From: Candidatus Rickettsia kotlanii
GTDB taxonomy: Bacteria > Pseudomonadota > Alphaproteobacteria > Rickettsiales > Rickettsiaceae
Direction: 5' to 3'
Assembly (NCBI GenBank): GCA_030295365.1
Contig: AP027062.1
Span: 826,001-890,000 of the forward strand
DNA length: 64,000 bases
A program made the position numbers and the translations under genes. This document shows, in pieces, positions 48,084 to 59,783 of the stretch. The notes under the pieces are model-generated. The model was not told the origin of the DNA. It made no database searches and saw only the letters and a list, made by a program, of their open reading frames with translations. The stretch's first letter is position 1. The number at the start of each line of letters is the position of its first letter.

Positions 48084-49301
48084 ATGTCTAATTCAGCTTT
48101 TTTAGTTGCATTTTTTACAACGATTATCCGTTATTATGATTATGCTCTATTCGGTTTATCGGCTAGTATTCTTGCACAAAATTTCTTACCTAATATAGAG
48201 CAGGATAAACAACTACTCGGTTTTTTTGCTATTCTTAGTGCAGTCGTTATAGTACGACCTTTAGGGTCCTTAATTTTTGGATTTATCGGAGATAAATACG
48301 GGCGTACTAAATCTATCAAGATATCAATGTGCATGAGTAGCATTTCTACCGGATTAATTGCTATTACTCCTTCCTTTGAGATAATAGGTATTTTTGCTAC
48401 GGTAATACTAACATTATGTCGAATGGTTTTTTTAGCAAGCCTTGCCGGAGAAGTTGACGGAATAAAGGTTTATGTAGCTGAAAAAACAGGAGATAATCAG
48501 AAAAATTTAAATATAGGAATAGTTTCATGCTGTAGCCAAATAGGTGCATTACTTGCGGCTATAGCTTATTATTACGCTAGTAATTCCGATATCCAATATT
48601 TATGGCGTTTTAATTTCTTTATTGGTGCAATATTTGGTTTATTCGCTATTTTGATGAGAAAGTTTTTTAAAGAAAGTAGCGAATTTTTAAGAACGTCATC
48701 AAAAAGTACCTTGCGGCAAATTATATGGAATAATAAATTATCCATTATAATAGCATTACTAATAAACGGTGCTATTGGAGGAGTGTATCACTTTTTAGTA
48801 ATTTTCTTAGGAGTTTTTTTAACAAAAATAGCTTTTATAAATCATCCTGAAATAAGATTTATGAATATAGCTCTTACTGCTACCTATGGAATATCAGCTG
48901 TTTTTGCAGGGCTATTTGCCGATAAAATAAACCCTTTAAGACAGATTACATGGGCTTTATTTACCAGCATTATTGTTGCTTTAGGAATGCAAATAATGTT
49001 ATGCAAACAAGTATTTAATATTCTCTGTCCCATTATATTAATAGGACTTGCAGCATTTTATGCAGTACCGCTACAAATTATTGTTCAATCCTTATTTAAG
49101 ACTAATGTTAAAATGAGACTTTATAGTCTATCACATTCTTTTGGAGGTATTATTCTATCCTCAACTACTCCTTTCTTTAGTATGTTGTTATGGCAAAATT
49201 TTAAGTCACTATCTCTAACTTTAAGCTTTTTCATATTTTTGCTTATAATATTAATGAGTACAGTGTTAGTTTTACGTAGGATATTATCCTTACAAAAGTA
49301 A
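48084..49301 (+). CDS. MFS transporter of the metabolite:H+ symporter (ProP-like) group
   Basis: A 405-residue protein with twelve predicted membrane helices. The start of helix 1, FFTTIIRYYDYALFGLSASI, and motif A in the loop between helices 2 and 3, FGFIGDKYGRTKSIKIS, are typical of the proline/betaine and dicarboxylate symporters. Rickettsia genomes hold several ProP-like carriers. ATG at 48084 is chosen over the TTG 13 codons upstream. The substrate is unknown; host-derived osmolytes or organic acids are plausible. The stop is followed at once by an inverted repeat. Confidence 0.85.
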   Translation: MSNSAFLVAFFTTIIRYYDYALFGLSASILAQNFLPNIEQDKQLLGFFAILSAVVIVRPLGSLIFGFIGDKYGRTKSIKISMCMSSISTGLIAITPSFEIIGIFATVILTLCRMVFLASLAGEVDGIKVYVAEKTGDNQKNLNIGIVSCCSQIGALLAAIAYYYASNSDIQYLWRFNFFIGAIFGLFAILMRKFFKESSEFLRTSSKSTLRQIIWNNKLSIIIALLINGAIGGVYHFLVIFLGVFLTKIAFINHPEIRFMNIALTATYGISAVFAGLFADKINPLRQITWALFTSIIVALGMQIMLCKQVFNILCPIILIGLAAFYAVPLQIIVQSLFKTNVKMRLYSLSHSFGGIILSSTTPFFSMLLWQNFKSLSLTLSFFIFLLIILMSTVLVLRRILSLQK

Positions 49302-49302
49302 A

Positions 49303-49451
49303 GTCTTGTTGCATGGCTTGAAAACCTACTCAATGTTATCCCCGTAAAAGCGGGGATCTAGAAAAATAACTTCAATATTGATACAGAATTTACATGTTTT
49401 ACTGGAGTCCTGCCTCTGCGGGAATGATATAAATGAGCCATGCAACAAGAC
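49303..49451. repeat. Palindromic element inside the arms of a larger hairpin
   Basis: The outer arms GTCTTGTTGCATGGCT (49303-49318) and AGCCATGCAACAAGAC (49436-49451) match perfectly. Between them lies a GTCATTCC-like element (TTATCCCCGTAAAAGCGGGG and CTGCCTCTGCGGGAATGATA). The outer hairpin directly follows the MFS stop and may once have been its terminator. Confidence 0.8.
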
Positions 49452-49478
49452 CCAAAAACAAGAATAACATCAATGGCC

Positions 49479-52405
49479 TTAGATATTTCTTCCGTTTTTA
49501 CTGCAATCTGTAGGTTTTATGCTAGGACTACTTGAAGATTTGGAACTTTGCTGTGCTTGTATCCCAATTTACTGTGCTTCTTTTGCTAAGTTTTCAAATT
49601 TGTCTTTTAATTTTTTGTATTGCCTTTTAGCTTTAATTAGATGATATATAGGCTCTTTAGATTGAGTATGTTTAGAATGTTCTATTGCAAATTTTGTACG
49701 AGGTCTTATTAGTTCATTCTCTTTTCCTGTACCTTTCTATTTTTTCCCCTCCCATTTACCCCATTCCGCCGGTGATGTCCAGTATTTTGTTATTTTACTA
49801 TCAAAGCCTTTTTCAAATTTGTTTATTAAATTTCTGGTGCTATTCTCTTTAATTTCTTTACCTCGATTTTCAAACTCAAAATTTTTCTGAGGAGTTATAT
49901 AGTCAGATTAAATATTTTCATGTTGTTTTTCTACAGTCTGTTTCTTTTCTTCTGTCCAGTATTTTTTGATTTTGCTGTCAGAGTCTGCTTCAAATTTTGC
50001 TATTCTATCTTTTATACTGGTAACTGCTCCTGTAGATATTTTAGGTTGATCTTGGATTTATTGCTTAATATGTTTCGGAGATGTATTTTTAGATATTCAT
50101 AAGTCAAAGATTCTAAATTAGATAAATTCTTTTGAACTTTTTCTATATTGGAATTTAAATATTCTATTTCGGGTCCTTTATATTCTATTATATTTTTTAA
50201 TGTAGTATTAATTTCTACAAAAGATTCTTTAATCTCTTTATTAAATTTATCATTATTATTACTTATCTTATTACAATTAGTAGAAATTTTTTGAAGTTTA
50301 TCTAATATATCATTAATTCTCTCATCTTGTTGAGGAGTTGATACCATACTTGCTAAAAATTCACTTCTTCCTAAATTTCTATTAACATTACTTCAATATA
50401 GAGGTATGGTAGAGGCTTTAGTATAATCTTGTGGAAATTTATCGATCTCTTCTTTAAACATCTTTAAGAACTTTATTATATCATCGAATATAGGATGAGT
50501 ATTTCAGGAAAGAGCAGGAGGAGTCGGTATTGCTGCCTGTATTGGATGAGTTGTTGCCTCAACTTGTTTCGGGGATGTATCTTTAGATAGTTTTTCATTT
50601 TGTAGTTTAGATATATAATCATCTACTGCTTCTTTTAATTTATCTGAAACGGTACTATTTGGGGCAGGAGGCAGTATTTCGGTGTCATCCCATTCTAAAT
50701 CAGTATCAGTAGTTAGCATTCTAGTATCATCCCATTCTAAAGCGATATTATTGCTTCTACGCTCCTCACGAGGATCAGTTAGCTTATAGTAATTTTTATT
50801 TAATAAACGAGGAACACGTGAATTGTCGCTCTTTTCATATTCCTTAATTTCTTCAAATATACCTAGTGTCTTATAAATATTATCTATTTCTTCTTGAGTA
50901 AGTTTTTCATTGCTTACTTCTTTTTGTGGGATAGATTTTTGTAGTTCTTTTGTTGCCGTTAACTTATCTTTTGCTGTATTTGAATTTGATAAAATTTTCT
51001 ATTGTGCTCAATCAAGAGCTTCAATTAAATTAGTAGAGCTGCTTTTTCCAAATGTGGTAGATAATTCTTTTTGACTTAAGCTTATTCCTGAATCAATAGA
51101 AGAAGATCTAAAAACGGTATTAGATTTAGGATTAATATTTGTCTGTTGTACATAAGATTTGCCAACATCTATTAATATTTTATCAGTGAATTATGCTAGT
51201 TTATTGAATGAATTTTCTAGATTAATAATATCTTATATTGTAAATCTAATTCGCTTGAATTATTAGTATTATGGAAGTAATTTTTATTTACTGATATACT
51301 TTTGCTGAGTGTCTTGTTAGAAGCTTCTATAAGTTCTTTTTCCCCCAGTCTCTTCTTTATTTTTTAACTTCTCAAATAAATTTTGTAAACCGTCTGAAAA
51401 ATCTCCGGCCTTATCAAGGTATAAAAATTTACTTCTTATAATCTCTTGTGCTTTTTGATTGGAAGCTTGTTGCACTTTGTGTTTCTCTTATATTACTCCT
51501 AGCATGATATTTTTATCTAATGAATTAATCGCATCATAAAAATTTTTCATTTCATCTAATTTTTTTCTAAGCTCTTTTATTTTTTGTAATCTCTCTCTTC
51601 ATTCTTGAAATTGATCCCATTCATGTTGTTCAAGAAACAATTTCTCTATTTTTGTATTTTGAGTATTAGGGCTTTCTCCGCTACTCAGGATTTTATTTCT
51701 AGCTGCCTGTAATCTAGGTGGTTGATGAGAGTTGATATTATTAATCAAACAAATTTCTTTTGATGTTTTATTAAATTCTGCATTATTAGTTGGATTTTTG
51801 ATTGTTTCTTGAACTGCTTCCCTTAACTTGATTATTGCTTCTTTAAGGCTAAGTTCTACTTTTTGTTAACCATGTGTTATAGCTTGTTCGTTTTTTTTAT
51901 GAGGTAAGTACTTTTTTATCTTGCTGTATATTTAAGCTCTTTTCCCCTACTTTCTGAACAACTTCTTCTATCAATTGCAATAGATTAATATTGCCCTTTA
52001 TTTCTAGTTCTTGCTCATTAGTGATCGGTAATGAATTACTTAGTCTTAATATGCTGAAAAATCTGAAAGGGATATTAGGACATCAAGTTGAGCCTTTGTT
52101 TTTCTACCTTTTCCGTCTTCCTTAAAGCCTTCAACTTTACCAATACTAATAGGTAGATTTTTTAAATAAATTTCTTTACTAGCACCTTGTATATTTTTAT
52201 CATTTGCTACTTTGAAGTTAGCTTATTGCTGAGAAACATACGGCGGTCCCAGCGTTTTAGGGTCTATTTTGTTTATTAGAGCTTCTATAAAATTAGTTGT
52301 ACGTGTTATAGCTAGTTTATCTGTTTCTAAAATATTATTTAAATTAGTATTTTTTATTAAATAAAGATTTCTTATTAGCTAGTCTAATTCATTCTTATGT
52401 TTCAT
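49479..52405 (-). pseudogene. Large dead coiled-coil protein gene
   Basis: From ATG at 52405 (MKHKNELD, stop) the minus strand contains a run of about 970 codons broken by some twenty stops and shifts. Recognisable stretches are hydrophilic and helical, such as NIQGASKEIYLKNLPISIGK and IEYLNSNIEKVQKNLSNLES. Repeats appear: LEWDDT occurs twice within 20 residues (near 50740-50690), and KYWT occurs twice (near 49960 and 49780: KYWTSPAEWGKWEG). I recognise no family. A very large cytoplasmic or secreted structural protein is the likeliest ancestor. Two open pieces, 50012-50347 and 50504-50719, are only fragments. Confidence 0.6.
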
Positions 52406-52537
52406 AATTTCCCTTTATTAATAAAAATAAACCAAAATGTAATACCATTTATATTCAATTAACAATACTAATAATTAATATTAATTCAATATTTTAAATC
52501 TTGTTATATTTGTGCTTCATTAATGTAATTTAATCAT

Positions 52538-53509
<972 letters not shown>

Positions 53510-53597
53510 CTATTACTATATTACAAATAGATTCAAGAAAAAAGAATTTTTAAATTATATTGTTAATTGGTTAATTCATAAAAATTAACCATTCACA

Positions 53598-53626
53598 TTG
53601 ACTTTATTAAAATAGATTAATATAAT
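53598..53626 (+). promoter_or_regulatory. Near-consensus sigma-70 promoter before the ankyrin remnant
   Basis: TTGACT (53598) and a perfect TATAAT (53621) are 17 bp apart. The predicted start of transcription near 53633 lies after the ATG at 53625, so translation would have to begin further down, for example at 53743 after GGAAAGGGGAG. Confidence 0.6.
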
Positions 53627-54391
53627 GTCGAGTCAAAAATACCATGAAACATGGAATTGTAATAAAATAACTAAAAAAATAATTATACCTAAAATTTCTA
53701 AGTTAATAAATATTTTAAAATCTTGTATAGGAAAGGGGAGTAATGCAAAAGAATGTAAAACCGTTCCAGAAATGTTTCATGATTTACGCATTTATTGATC
53801 TTAATATACAAGATGAGAATGGTGAGACTGCTTTAGAGGTTACAGGTAATTTTAAAAAAGCCAAAATGTTACTTGAATATGGTGCTACGGTGAATGATTA
53901 TAAACAGATGGGTGAAATATTACATTACTGTAGTCGTAACTCAGTAGAAAATAAAATTATTCTTTCACTATTAATGCATAACAATGCTAATACTAATTTT
54001 ACAAAAGCACATTGAGTAAGACAATGTAAAGAACCGCATGAAGAGGCAGAGCGGTAAAACAAATTAAAAAAATAGAGGGCTTAATATATCAAAGTAAAGA
54101 AGTAGAGACGTTAAGAGTATATGTTGACAGATTACAGAGCTTAAAAAATAAATATGAAAAAGCAAAGGATAGTGGCCGAGCTATTTTAAGAATAATATTA
54201 GATTATATTAAAAATCAATAGAGTGATGGTTTAAAAGTGCAACTTGTTATTACTTGTCAAAATCTAGGGTTAATTGCAGATTATTCGGAAGTAGCTTAAG
54301 AAAATGCAGTATAGTAAGTGCTTGGATGAGGCTTTTGATTTGCCTGATCAAGGATTAATAGGAGAGGATGTTCAAAATACAGTAGTTTAAT
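53625..54391 (+). pseudogene. Ankyrin-repeat gene remnant
   Basis: The first frame (from 53625) reads MSSQKYHETWNCNKITKKII and ends after DLRIY. A shifted frame (53743-54015, with a strong GGAAAGGGGAG upstream) carries one clear ankyrin unit, DLNIQDENGETALEVTGNFK then KAKMLLEYGATVND. After its stop, helical pieces continue (EVETLRVYVDRLQSLKNKYE, GRAILRIILDYIKNQ) with more stops. The 90-residue piece could still be translated from the good promoter and ribosome-binding site, but the ancestral protein is lost. Confidence 0.65.
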
Positions 54392-54535
54392 TCATAGCAT
54401 CAGGTAATGTTTTAAAAGCACTGGTCATTCCTGTCCAGCATTGTATGCCTTTTCTGAGTCATGTAATAACGCCTACGTAGCTCATGAAGATTAGATATCA
54501 ACGCAAGCAAGCCTTTGCAGGAATAGATATCCTTA

Positions 54536-56059
54536 TCAACGTTGTATCATCTTATTATAATATTTCGATAAAACTTGCACGCCATATAGCCATAATAGAC
54601 ATACAATAATAAAACTGAACATCAATAAACCGGCTATGTCGTTATGTACGGCGTTCGGGAAAATACTAAAGGATATGAATTGAATAATAGCACCTATTGA
54701 TTTACCGATTTTAGCACCCATAACATCAACTGCAGCTTTACCTTTGGTCTTCATTTCACTATCGAGCGGAATATATACCATTTCTTTAGTAGCATCAAAA
54801 AGTGAATATTTTACGGATTTAGAAAGTATATGCCAAAGTCCGCCGATACAAACTATCATGACAAGCGGTGCGCTATAGCCGAGGGTATTTACGATATTTC
54901 CTAGGTGATTTTCAAAAACCGTGAATGAAAAGAACATAACACCTGCTCCAAACATCATAATCGGTGTTATAATAGCTCCCCAAAACCAGCCGCATATTCT
55001 AATTAAACTACTGCCTAAAAACGCACTAACTAACGTGAGTACTCCCGTCCAAAAAAACACTTTACCGTGATAGGCTATAAAATCCTTTGTAGCGGGATAG
55101 AGTTGCTTTACTTTGGACATCCATAACCCTTCTATTAGGCTAATACTCATAGAATAAGACATTACAAGAAGACAAATAAAACCGAGATACCTAGAAGTTA
55201 ATATCACTTTTGCACTTTCAACCAAGCTTAATTTTAATATATCCGTTCTTTGGTTTTTAAATTTAATATTTTTGTCAGCTTCTACGACTGATTTATCAAT
55301 CAGTTTATGAAGAGCTAAACAAATTAATCCGGATATTAAAATAACTGTAATAAATGATTTTAAAAGAATTTCATTTGTATCGTTTAGATAAGAAAATAAA
55401 GGTAATAAGAAATGCTCACTCTTAGCAAAATAAATAATTACGGTTCCTGAGATGAGTAAATTAGTTTGTCCAAATAAAGTAAAAAATGAGTAAAATCTTG
55501 GTGCTTCTTCGACTTTAGTAATTTTATTTGCAAGCTGCCAATACAGAAGAGTAAAGACTATAACCGGCCATAACTCTCCTATAATATAAAATAATACCAA
55601 ACTCCACTGTCCCCAAATTATTAAAAACCATTTTAGGTGAGGAAGAACAGTGATATAGTACTTAATTAACTCGGGGTCGGGATGAAAAAACTCTCTGTAT
55701 GGAAATAAAATAAAACCAAAAATTGCAAAGAAAAATAAAAAAGTACCGGTAACTATCCTAAAAACTTGCTCTGTTGTCATAATATTACAGAGTTTAGAAT
55801 AAAAAATAACAAATAAAATTCCCATCGGCATTTCGCCCCAAAGTTTGATAAAACTTAATACTTCCGAGCTAATTAAGGTAACAACAAAACTATCTTTAAT
55901 ACTACGAACTAAGTTTTGATTAAGTAGAATAAAAAACATTAGTAAGGCCATCGGGATGAACTTGGTTAATTCATATGATCTAATCGGCCATACTATATGT
56001 CTAAATTTACTGTTTCTGGCTTTATTCCAAATTGTGAAATTAGAATCCACGCTATCCAT
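54536..56059 (-). CDS. tlc: ATP/ADP translocase-family nucleotide transporter
   Basis: Tlc proteins of Rickettsia and Chlamydia swap host nucleotides across the bacterial inner membrane. The 507-residue protein has about twelve membrane segments and the family blocks [60 protein letters not shown] and [20 protein letters not shown]. Rickettsia species carry five paralogues with different nucleotides; the length fits the second (Tlc2/TlcB) but I do not assign it firmly. It lies downstream of kdsB and pyrG on the same strand, with a palindrome between. Confidence 0.92.
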   Translation of the reverse strand: MDSVDSNFTIWNKARNSKFRHIVWPIRSYELTKFIPMALLMFFILLNQNLVRSIKDSFVVTLISSEVLSFIKLWGEMPMGILFVIFYSKLCNIMTTEQVFRIVTGTFLFFFAIFGFILFPYREFFHPDPELIKYYITVLPHLKWFLIIWGQWSLVLFYIIGELWPVIVFTLLYWQLANKITKVEEAPRFYSFFTLFGQTNLLISGTVIIYFAKSEHFLLPLFSYLNDTNEILLKSFITVILISGLICLALHKLIDKSVVEADKNIKFKNQRTDILKLSLVESAKVILTSRYLGFICLLVMSYSMSISLIEGLWMSKVKQLYPATKDFIAYHGKVFFWTGVLTLVSAFLGSSLIRICGWFWGAIITPIMMFGAGVMFFSFTVFENHLGNIVNTLGYSAPLVMIVCIGGLWHILSKSVKYSLFDATKEMVYIPLDSEMKTKGKAAVDVMGAKIGKSIGAIIQFISFSIFPNAVHNDIAGLLMFSFIIVCLLWLYGVQVLSKYYNKMIQR

Positions 56060-56089
56060 TGATTTACTATGAGCTTATTTTTTTTAGTA

Positions 56090-56193
56090 CCGGATAGTTT
56101 TTAAAAATGTTATGTTTTTGCAAGGCTTAGAGCTTTATAGGTCATTCCCGCATATACGGGAATGACCTTAAACGCTTTTCAGAAACTGTCCGG
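56090..56193. repeat. Small nested palindrome between pyrG and tlc
   Basis: Outer arms CCGGATAGTTT (56090) and AAACTGTCCGG (56183) enclose a tight hairpin, GGTCATTCCCG with CGGGAATGACC (56140-56167, 6-nt loop), that is the tip of a GTCATTCC-family element. Confidence 0.75.
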
Positions 56194-56256
56194 CTATATT
56201 ATTTTTATGCACCCTAGACTATAATAAAAACTGTGTCAAGATTTTTTAAAATAGTC

Positions 56257-57879
56257 TCATATATTGTTGTTACATTTGTTATACTCAATCGCTGCTTTAA
56301 TAAACTGAATAAATAACGGATGAGCTTCAAAAGGTTTAGATTTAAATTCCGGATGAAATTGTACTCCTACGAACCAACGCAGTAGCGGTAGTTCAATTAT
56401 TTCTACAATCTCTTCATCTTTTGAAAAACCGCTAAATACTATTCCGTGTTTTTCAAAAATATTTTGAAATTCATTATTAAATTTATATCTATGACGATGT
56501 CTCTCATTTATTTCAAGGCTTTTATAAGCATTAGCTGCAATGGTACTTGCGACCAAACTACAAGGATAAGAGCCAAGCCTCATAGTCTTTTTTACATTTT
56601 CACCTGTTATTTTTGAGTCTTCACAGTTTTTATTTATTTTCTCAATAATTTTTGTACCATCTATTTTAAATTCTTCCGTTACTGCATCTTTAATACCGAT
56701 TAAATTCTGAGCTATTTCGATCGTCGCAAGTTGCATACCAAAACATATTCCAAAAAAAGGTATGTTATTAGTACGGGCATATTTTATTGCTATAATTTTT
56801 CCTTTAGTCGCCCGTTCCCCAAATCCGCCTGGTACTAAAATCCCATCTATATCTAATAATTTTTTATTAATATTCTCTTCAGTTAGATTTTCAGCATTTA
56901 TCCATGCTAAATCAATTTTGTATTTGTAATAAATACCTGCATGATTAAGTGCCTCGATTACTGATTTATAAGCATCTTTTAATTTATGATATTTAGCTAT
57001 TATAGCGATTCTTACTTTTGAATTAGAATCTTTTAGCCTATTAATTATATCATGCCATTTATCTAATTTAGACGGCATGACATTAATATTAAAAAAATTT
57101 AATACTTTATTGTCAAGACCTGAATTATGATATGCCATCGGTACTAAATATATATTTTTTTGATCTATTGCCGGGACAACATACTCAGATTCTATATTAC
57201 ACAATAAAGCTATTTTATCTATTTCGTTTTTTGAAATGTTACGTTCTGCACGACACACTAGTATATTAGGTGAAATACCTATAGCGCGTAATGCTTTAAC
57301 TGAGTGTTGGGTAGGTTTTATTTTTAATTCACGGGCGGTTTTAACATAAGGTAATAATGTTAAATGAATAAATAAACAATTTTCGCTTTTTAATTTGTTA
57401 CCAATTTGCCTTATAGCTTCAAAAAATGGTAGACCTTCAATATCACCGATTGTACCACCTATTTCACAAATAATAAAATCAAAATCCTTGGTATTTGAAA
57501 GTATAAAATCTTTTATTATATTTGTAACATGTGGGATGACTTGAACAGTAACACCGGCGTAATTTCCTAAACGTTCATCTTTAAGTAATTTTGAGTATAT
57601 CGCACCTGTTGTGATGCTATCAAATTTGCATGCGGGAATTCCGGTAAAACGTTCATAATGGCCAAGATCTAGATCGGTTTCTGCTCCGTCATCGGTTACA
57701 TATACCTCACCATGTTCGTGAGGATTCATAGTTCCCGGGTCAATGTTAAGATAAGGGTCTAGTTTTCGTATACTTACTCTAAAACCTTTCGCTTGCAATA
57801 GCATAGCAAGAGATGCTGCCGTTAGACCTTTACCGAGTGATGAAACGACGCCGCCGGTAACAAAAATGAAATGTACCAT
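56257..57879 (-). CDS. pyrG: CTP synthase
   Basis: PyrG aminates UTP to CTP using glutamine. The 540-residue protein has the synthetase domain ([56 protein letters not shown]) and the class I glutamine amidotransferase domain with the nucleophile Cys in [11 protein letters not shown] (about residue 378) and the His-x-Glu in VGVQFHPEF. All catalytic residues are present. Its start is 10 bp after the kdsB stop, so the two are co-transcribed. Confidence 0.95.
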   Translation of the reverse strand: MVHFIFVTGGVVSSLGKGLTAASLAMLLQAKGFRVSIRKLDPYLNIDPGTMNPHEHGEVYVTDDGAETDLDLGHYERFTGIPACKFDSITTGAIYSKLLKDERLGNYAGVTVQVIPHVTNIIKDFILSNTKDFDFIICEIGGTIGDIEGLPFFEAIRQIGNKLKSENCLFIHLTLLPYVKTARELKIKPTQHSVKALRAIGISPNILVCRAERNISKNEIDKIALLCNIESEYVVPAIDQKNIYLVPMAYHNSGLDNKVLNFFNINVMPSKLDKWHDIINRLKDSNSKVRIAIIAKYHKLKDAYKSVIEALNHAGIYYKYKIDLAWINAENLTEENINKKLLDIDGILVPGGFGERATKGKIIAIKYARTNNIPFFGICFGMQLATIEIAQNLIGIKDAVTEEFKIDGTKIIEKINKNCEDSKITGENVKKTMRLGSYPCSLVASTIAANAYKSLEINERHRHRYKFNNEFQNIFEKHGIVFSGFSKDEEIVEIIELPLLRWFVGVQFHPEFKSKPFEAHPLFIQFIKAAIEYNKCNNNI

Positions 57880-57889
57880 TATTATAAAC

Positions 57890-58621
57890 CTATTTACTAA
57901 TATTTTTATAAAATTTTACTGCTTTTTTTAAGTCTTCTTCCGTATCTACGGAAATAGGAACATTCTCAACTAAACATGTACCTATAGTCATGCCGTTTTC
58001 AAGGGCACGTAATTGTTCTAAATGTTCTATTTTTTCTAAAAAAGTTGGCTTAAGAGATACAAATTTTTCTAAAGCGTTTTTGCGAAAACCATACATGCCT
58101 ACATGATATAAAAATTCTTCTGCACCGTTTGGAATAAGGCTACGCGAAAAATACAATGCTGCCCCCGTCGAGTCAACCGCTACGGTAACATTACTACTAG
58201 CTTCCACTGATTCCCTATCTACTTTTACTATTGGTGTAACAATATCATATTCGCTGTTTTTCAAATATTCTATAATTTTCAAAATAGAGCTAGGTTCAAT
58301 GAAAGGCATATCTCCCTGTACATTAATTATGTAATTAATGTTTTGATTATTTGGAATTAATTTAAAAGCTTCATAAGTGCGATCAGTACCGGTTGGGATA
58401 GCACTATCCGTGAATATTACTTTTCCTCCGACTTTTGTAATAATGCTTGCTATCTCTGCCGAGTCGGTCGCAACATATGTATGCTCAAGGTCCGCTTGAT
58501 TTACTTGTTTGAATACCCGCTCGATTAAAGTTATAGAGCCGATAAGCTGCAGCGGTTTTTGTTTAAGCCTAGTTGAACTTAGCCTTGAGGGGATAATTAT
58601 AGCCACGTCCTGATGCTGCAT
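57890..58621 (-). CDS. kdsB: 3-deoxy-manno-octulosonate cytidylyltransferase (CMP-KDO synthetase)
   Basis: KdsB activates KDO with CTP for the LPS inner core. The 243-residue protein has the nucleotidyltransferase start [20 protein letters not shown], the [12 protein letters not shown] metal and CTP site, and [17 protein letters not shown]. Length is typical. Its product needs the CTP made by the pyrG gene just downstream, a sensible pairing. It shows that this organism makes KDO-containing LPS. Confidence 0.94.
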   Translation of the reverse strand: MQHQDVAIIIPSRLSSTRLKQKPLQLIGSITLIERVFKQVNQADLEHTYVATDSAEIASIITKVGGKVIFTDSAIPTGTDRTYEAFKLIPNNQNINYIINVQGDMPFIEPSSILKIIEYLKNSEYDIVTPIVKVDRESVEASSNVTVAVDSTGAALYFSRSLIPNGAEEFLYHVGMYGFRKNALEKFVSLKPTFLEKIEHLEQLRALENGMTIGTCLVENVPISVDTEEDLKKAVKFYKNISK

Positions 58622-58653
58622 AAACTTCCTACATTTAAATTAAAAAATAATTG

Positions 58654-58682
58654 TTGACAGATTAGCCTTTTTGGGCGATAAA
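58654..58682 (+). promoter_or_regulatory. Sigma-70-type promoter for the tRNA pair
   Basis: A consensus TTGACA (58654-58659) and GATAAA (58677-58682) are 17 bp apart, about 36 bp before tRNA-Lys. Confidence 0.5.
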
Positions 58683-58718
58683 GTAAAACATAATTTTTGA
58701 GTATATCAATATATTTAA

Positions 58719-58794
58719 GAGCTCATAGCTCAGTCGGTAGAGCATTTGACTTTTAATCAAAGGGTCCCGGGTTCGAATCCCGGTGAGCTCACCA
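58719..58794 (+). tRNA. tRNA-Lys (TTT)
   Basis: The acceptor stem GAGCTCA pairs fully with TGAGCTC. The anticodon TTT is at 58752-58754, the T loop is GTTCGAATC, the discriminator is A, and CCA is encoded. Confidence 0.96.
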
Positions 58795-58808
58795 TACTTC
58801 TACACTGT

Positions 58809-58885
58809 GGGTTTGTAGCTCAGCTGGTTAGAGCACACGCCTGATAAGCGTGAGGTCAGAAGTTCAAGTCTTCTCAAACCCACCA
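58809..58885 (+). tRNA. tRNA-Ile (GAT)
   Basis: The acceptor stem GGGTTTG pairs with CAAACCC. The anticodon GAT is at 58853-58855, the discriminator is A, and CCA is encoded. It lies 14 bp after tRNA-Lys, so the two are likely one transcript. Unlike many bacteria, this tRNA-Ile is not inside an rRNA operon. Confidence 0.96.
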
Positions 58886-58990
58886 TTCAATCTGCTACAA
58901 CAATAAAATCTGTATTATAATTATAAATCAAGGTAATCATTTATTAATATTGCTAAGTTAGGATGATATTGTTAAGCTAAGCTTTAGATT

Positions 58991-59261
58991 ATGAAAAAAT
59001 ACAAATTTACTGAAAAAGAACAAGAAATACTAAATTATTTTGAACAAGATGAGCTTTTAGAGTTACCTAAAAAAGAACTAGAGAGCCAAAAAATATAGCT
59101 AAAATTGTTGCAGCTAATTTTTTATATTAGATTGCCGTTATACGATTTAAATCATATACAAAGAATTGCAGCACAAGAAAGAATGTCTTATCAAACTCTT
59201 ATTGCTAGTGTTTTATACAAAATACGCGTCCGGATATTTAAAATTAGATAAACTTAGTTAA
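58991..59261 (+). pseudogene. Remnant of a CopG/BrnA-type antitoxin
   Basis: The start MKKYKFTEKEQEILNYFEQD and LLELPKKELESQ is intact and resembles the N-terminus of RHH antitoxins paired with BrnT-type toxins. After a frameshift the conserved part follows (LPLYDLNHIQRIAAQERMSY, QTLIASVLYK), then another shift and SGYLKLDKLS. It shares the YQTLI-x-S-x-L-x-K signature with the remnant at 17588. No toxin gene is adjacent. Confidence 0.6.
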
Positions 59262-59667
59262 TCAATACTTTTTTATATAAATAACATTTTTTCTCAATGA
59301 GTCTTTTTAGAGGTAGAAAAAGGTTAGAGGATAAATTATCAAGAGCGAACCACTACTAGCTTTCTACTTTATGAGGCTTAAAATTCTGTAATTTATGCTT
59401 GTTTAAACCATGAGCTTTAAGGAAAAGCAAGACATAATGTTTTTGTTCTTTTTCAAAAATATCGTTAGTCACCGCTATCAATTGTGGGTTTTCAATGATC
59501 AGATTTGTTTCTTCTAAAACTTCACGGATAGCACATTCTTCAAATGTTTCTCCAAATTCTAAATGTCCACCGACAGGAGCATAACTAGACTCACCATGGG
59601 AACTAATACGTTTACCTAATAAAAATTTCATTCCTATTAAAATACCGATACGTAGATAGTTAGTCAT
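59254..59667 (-). pseudogene. Nudix hydrolase cut by two adjacent TAG codons
   Basis: The frame starts MTNYLRIGILIGMKFLLGKR and carries an intact Nudix box, GGHLEFGETF to REVLEETN (about residues 33-56). It stops after KPHKVES at 59356. The same frame continues beyond two consecutive TAG codons as WFALDNLSSNLFLPLKRLIE to a final TAA at 59254, exactly the C-terminal strand and helix expected of the family (usually WEWF at the break). The truncated 103-residue form lacks these elements and may be unstable. No substrate can be given. Confidence 0.75.
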
Positions 59668-59783
59668 AACTATTAACTCTGGGCTGTAATATCGTATGTT
59701 AACTTCTAAAGCAAATAAAAAAATATTGCTTATTTAAATACCGTGAGCTATTTGTAGATTATATTTAATATTTACCTGTAGTT

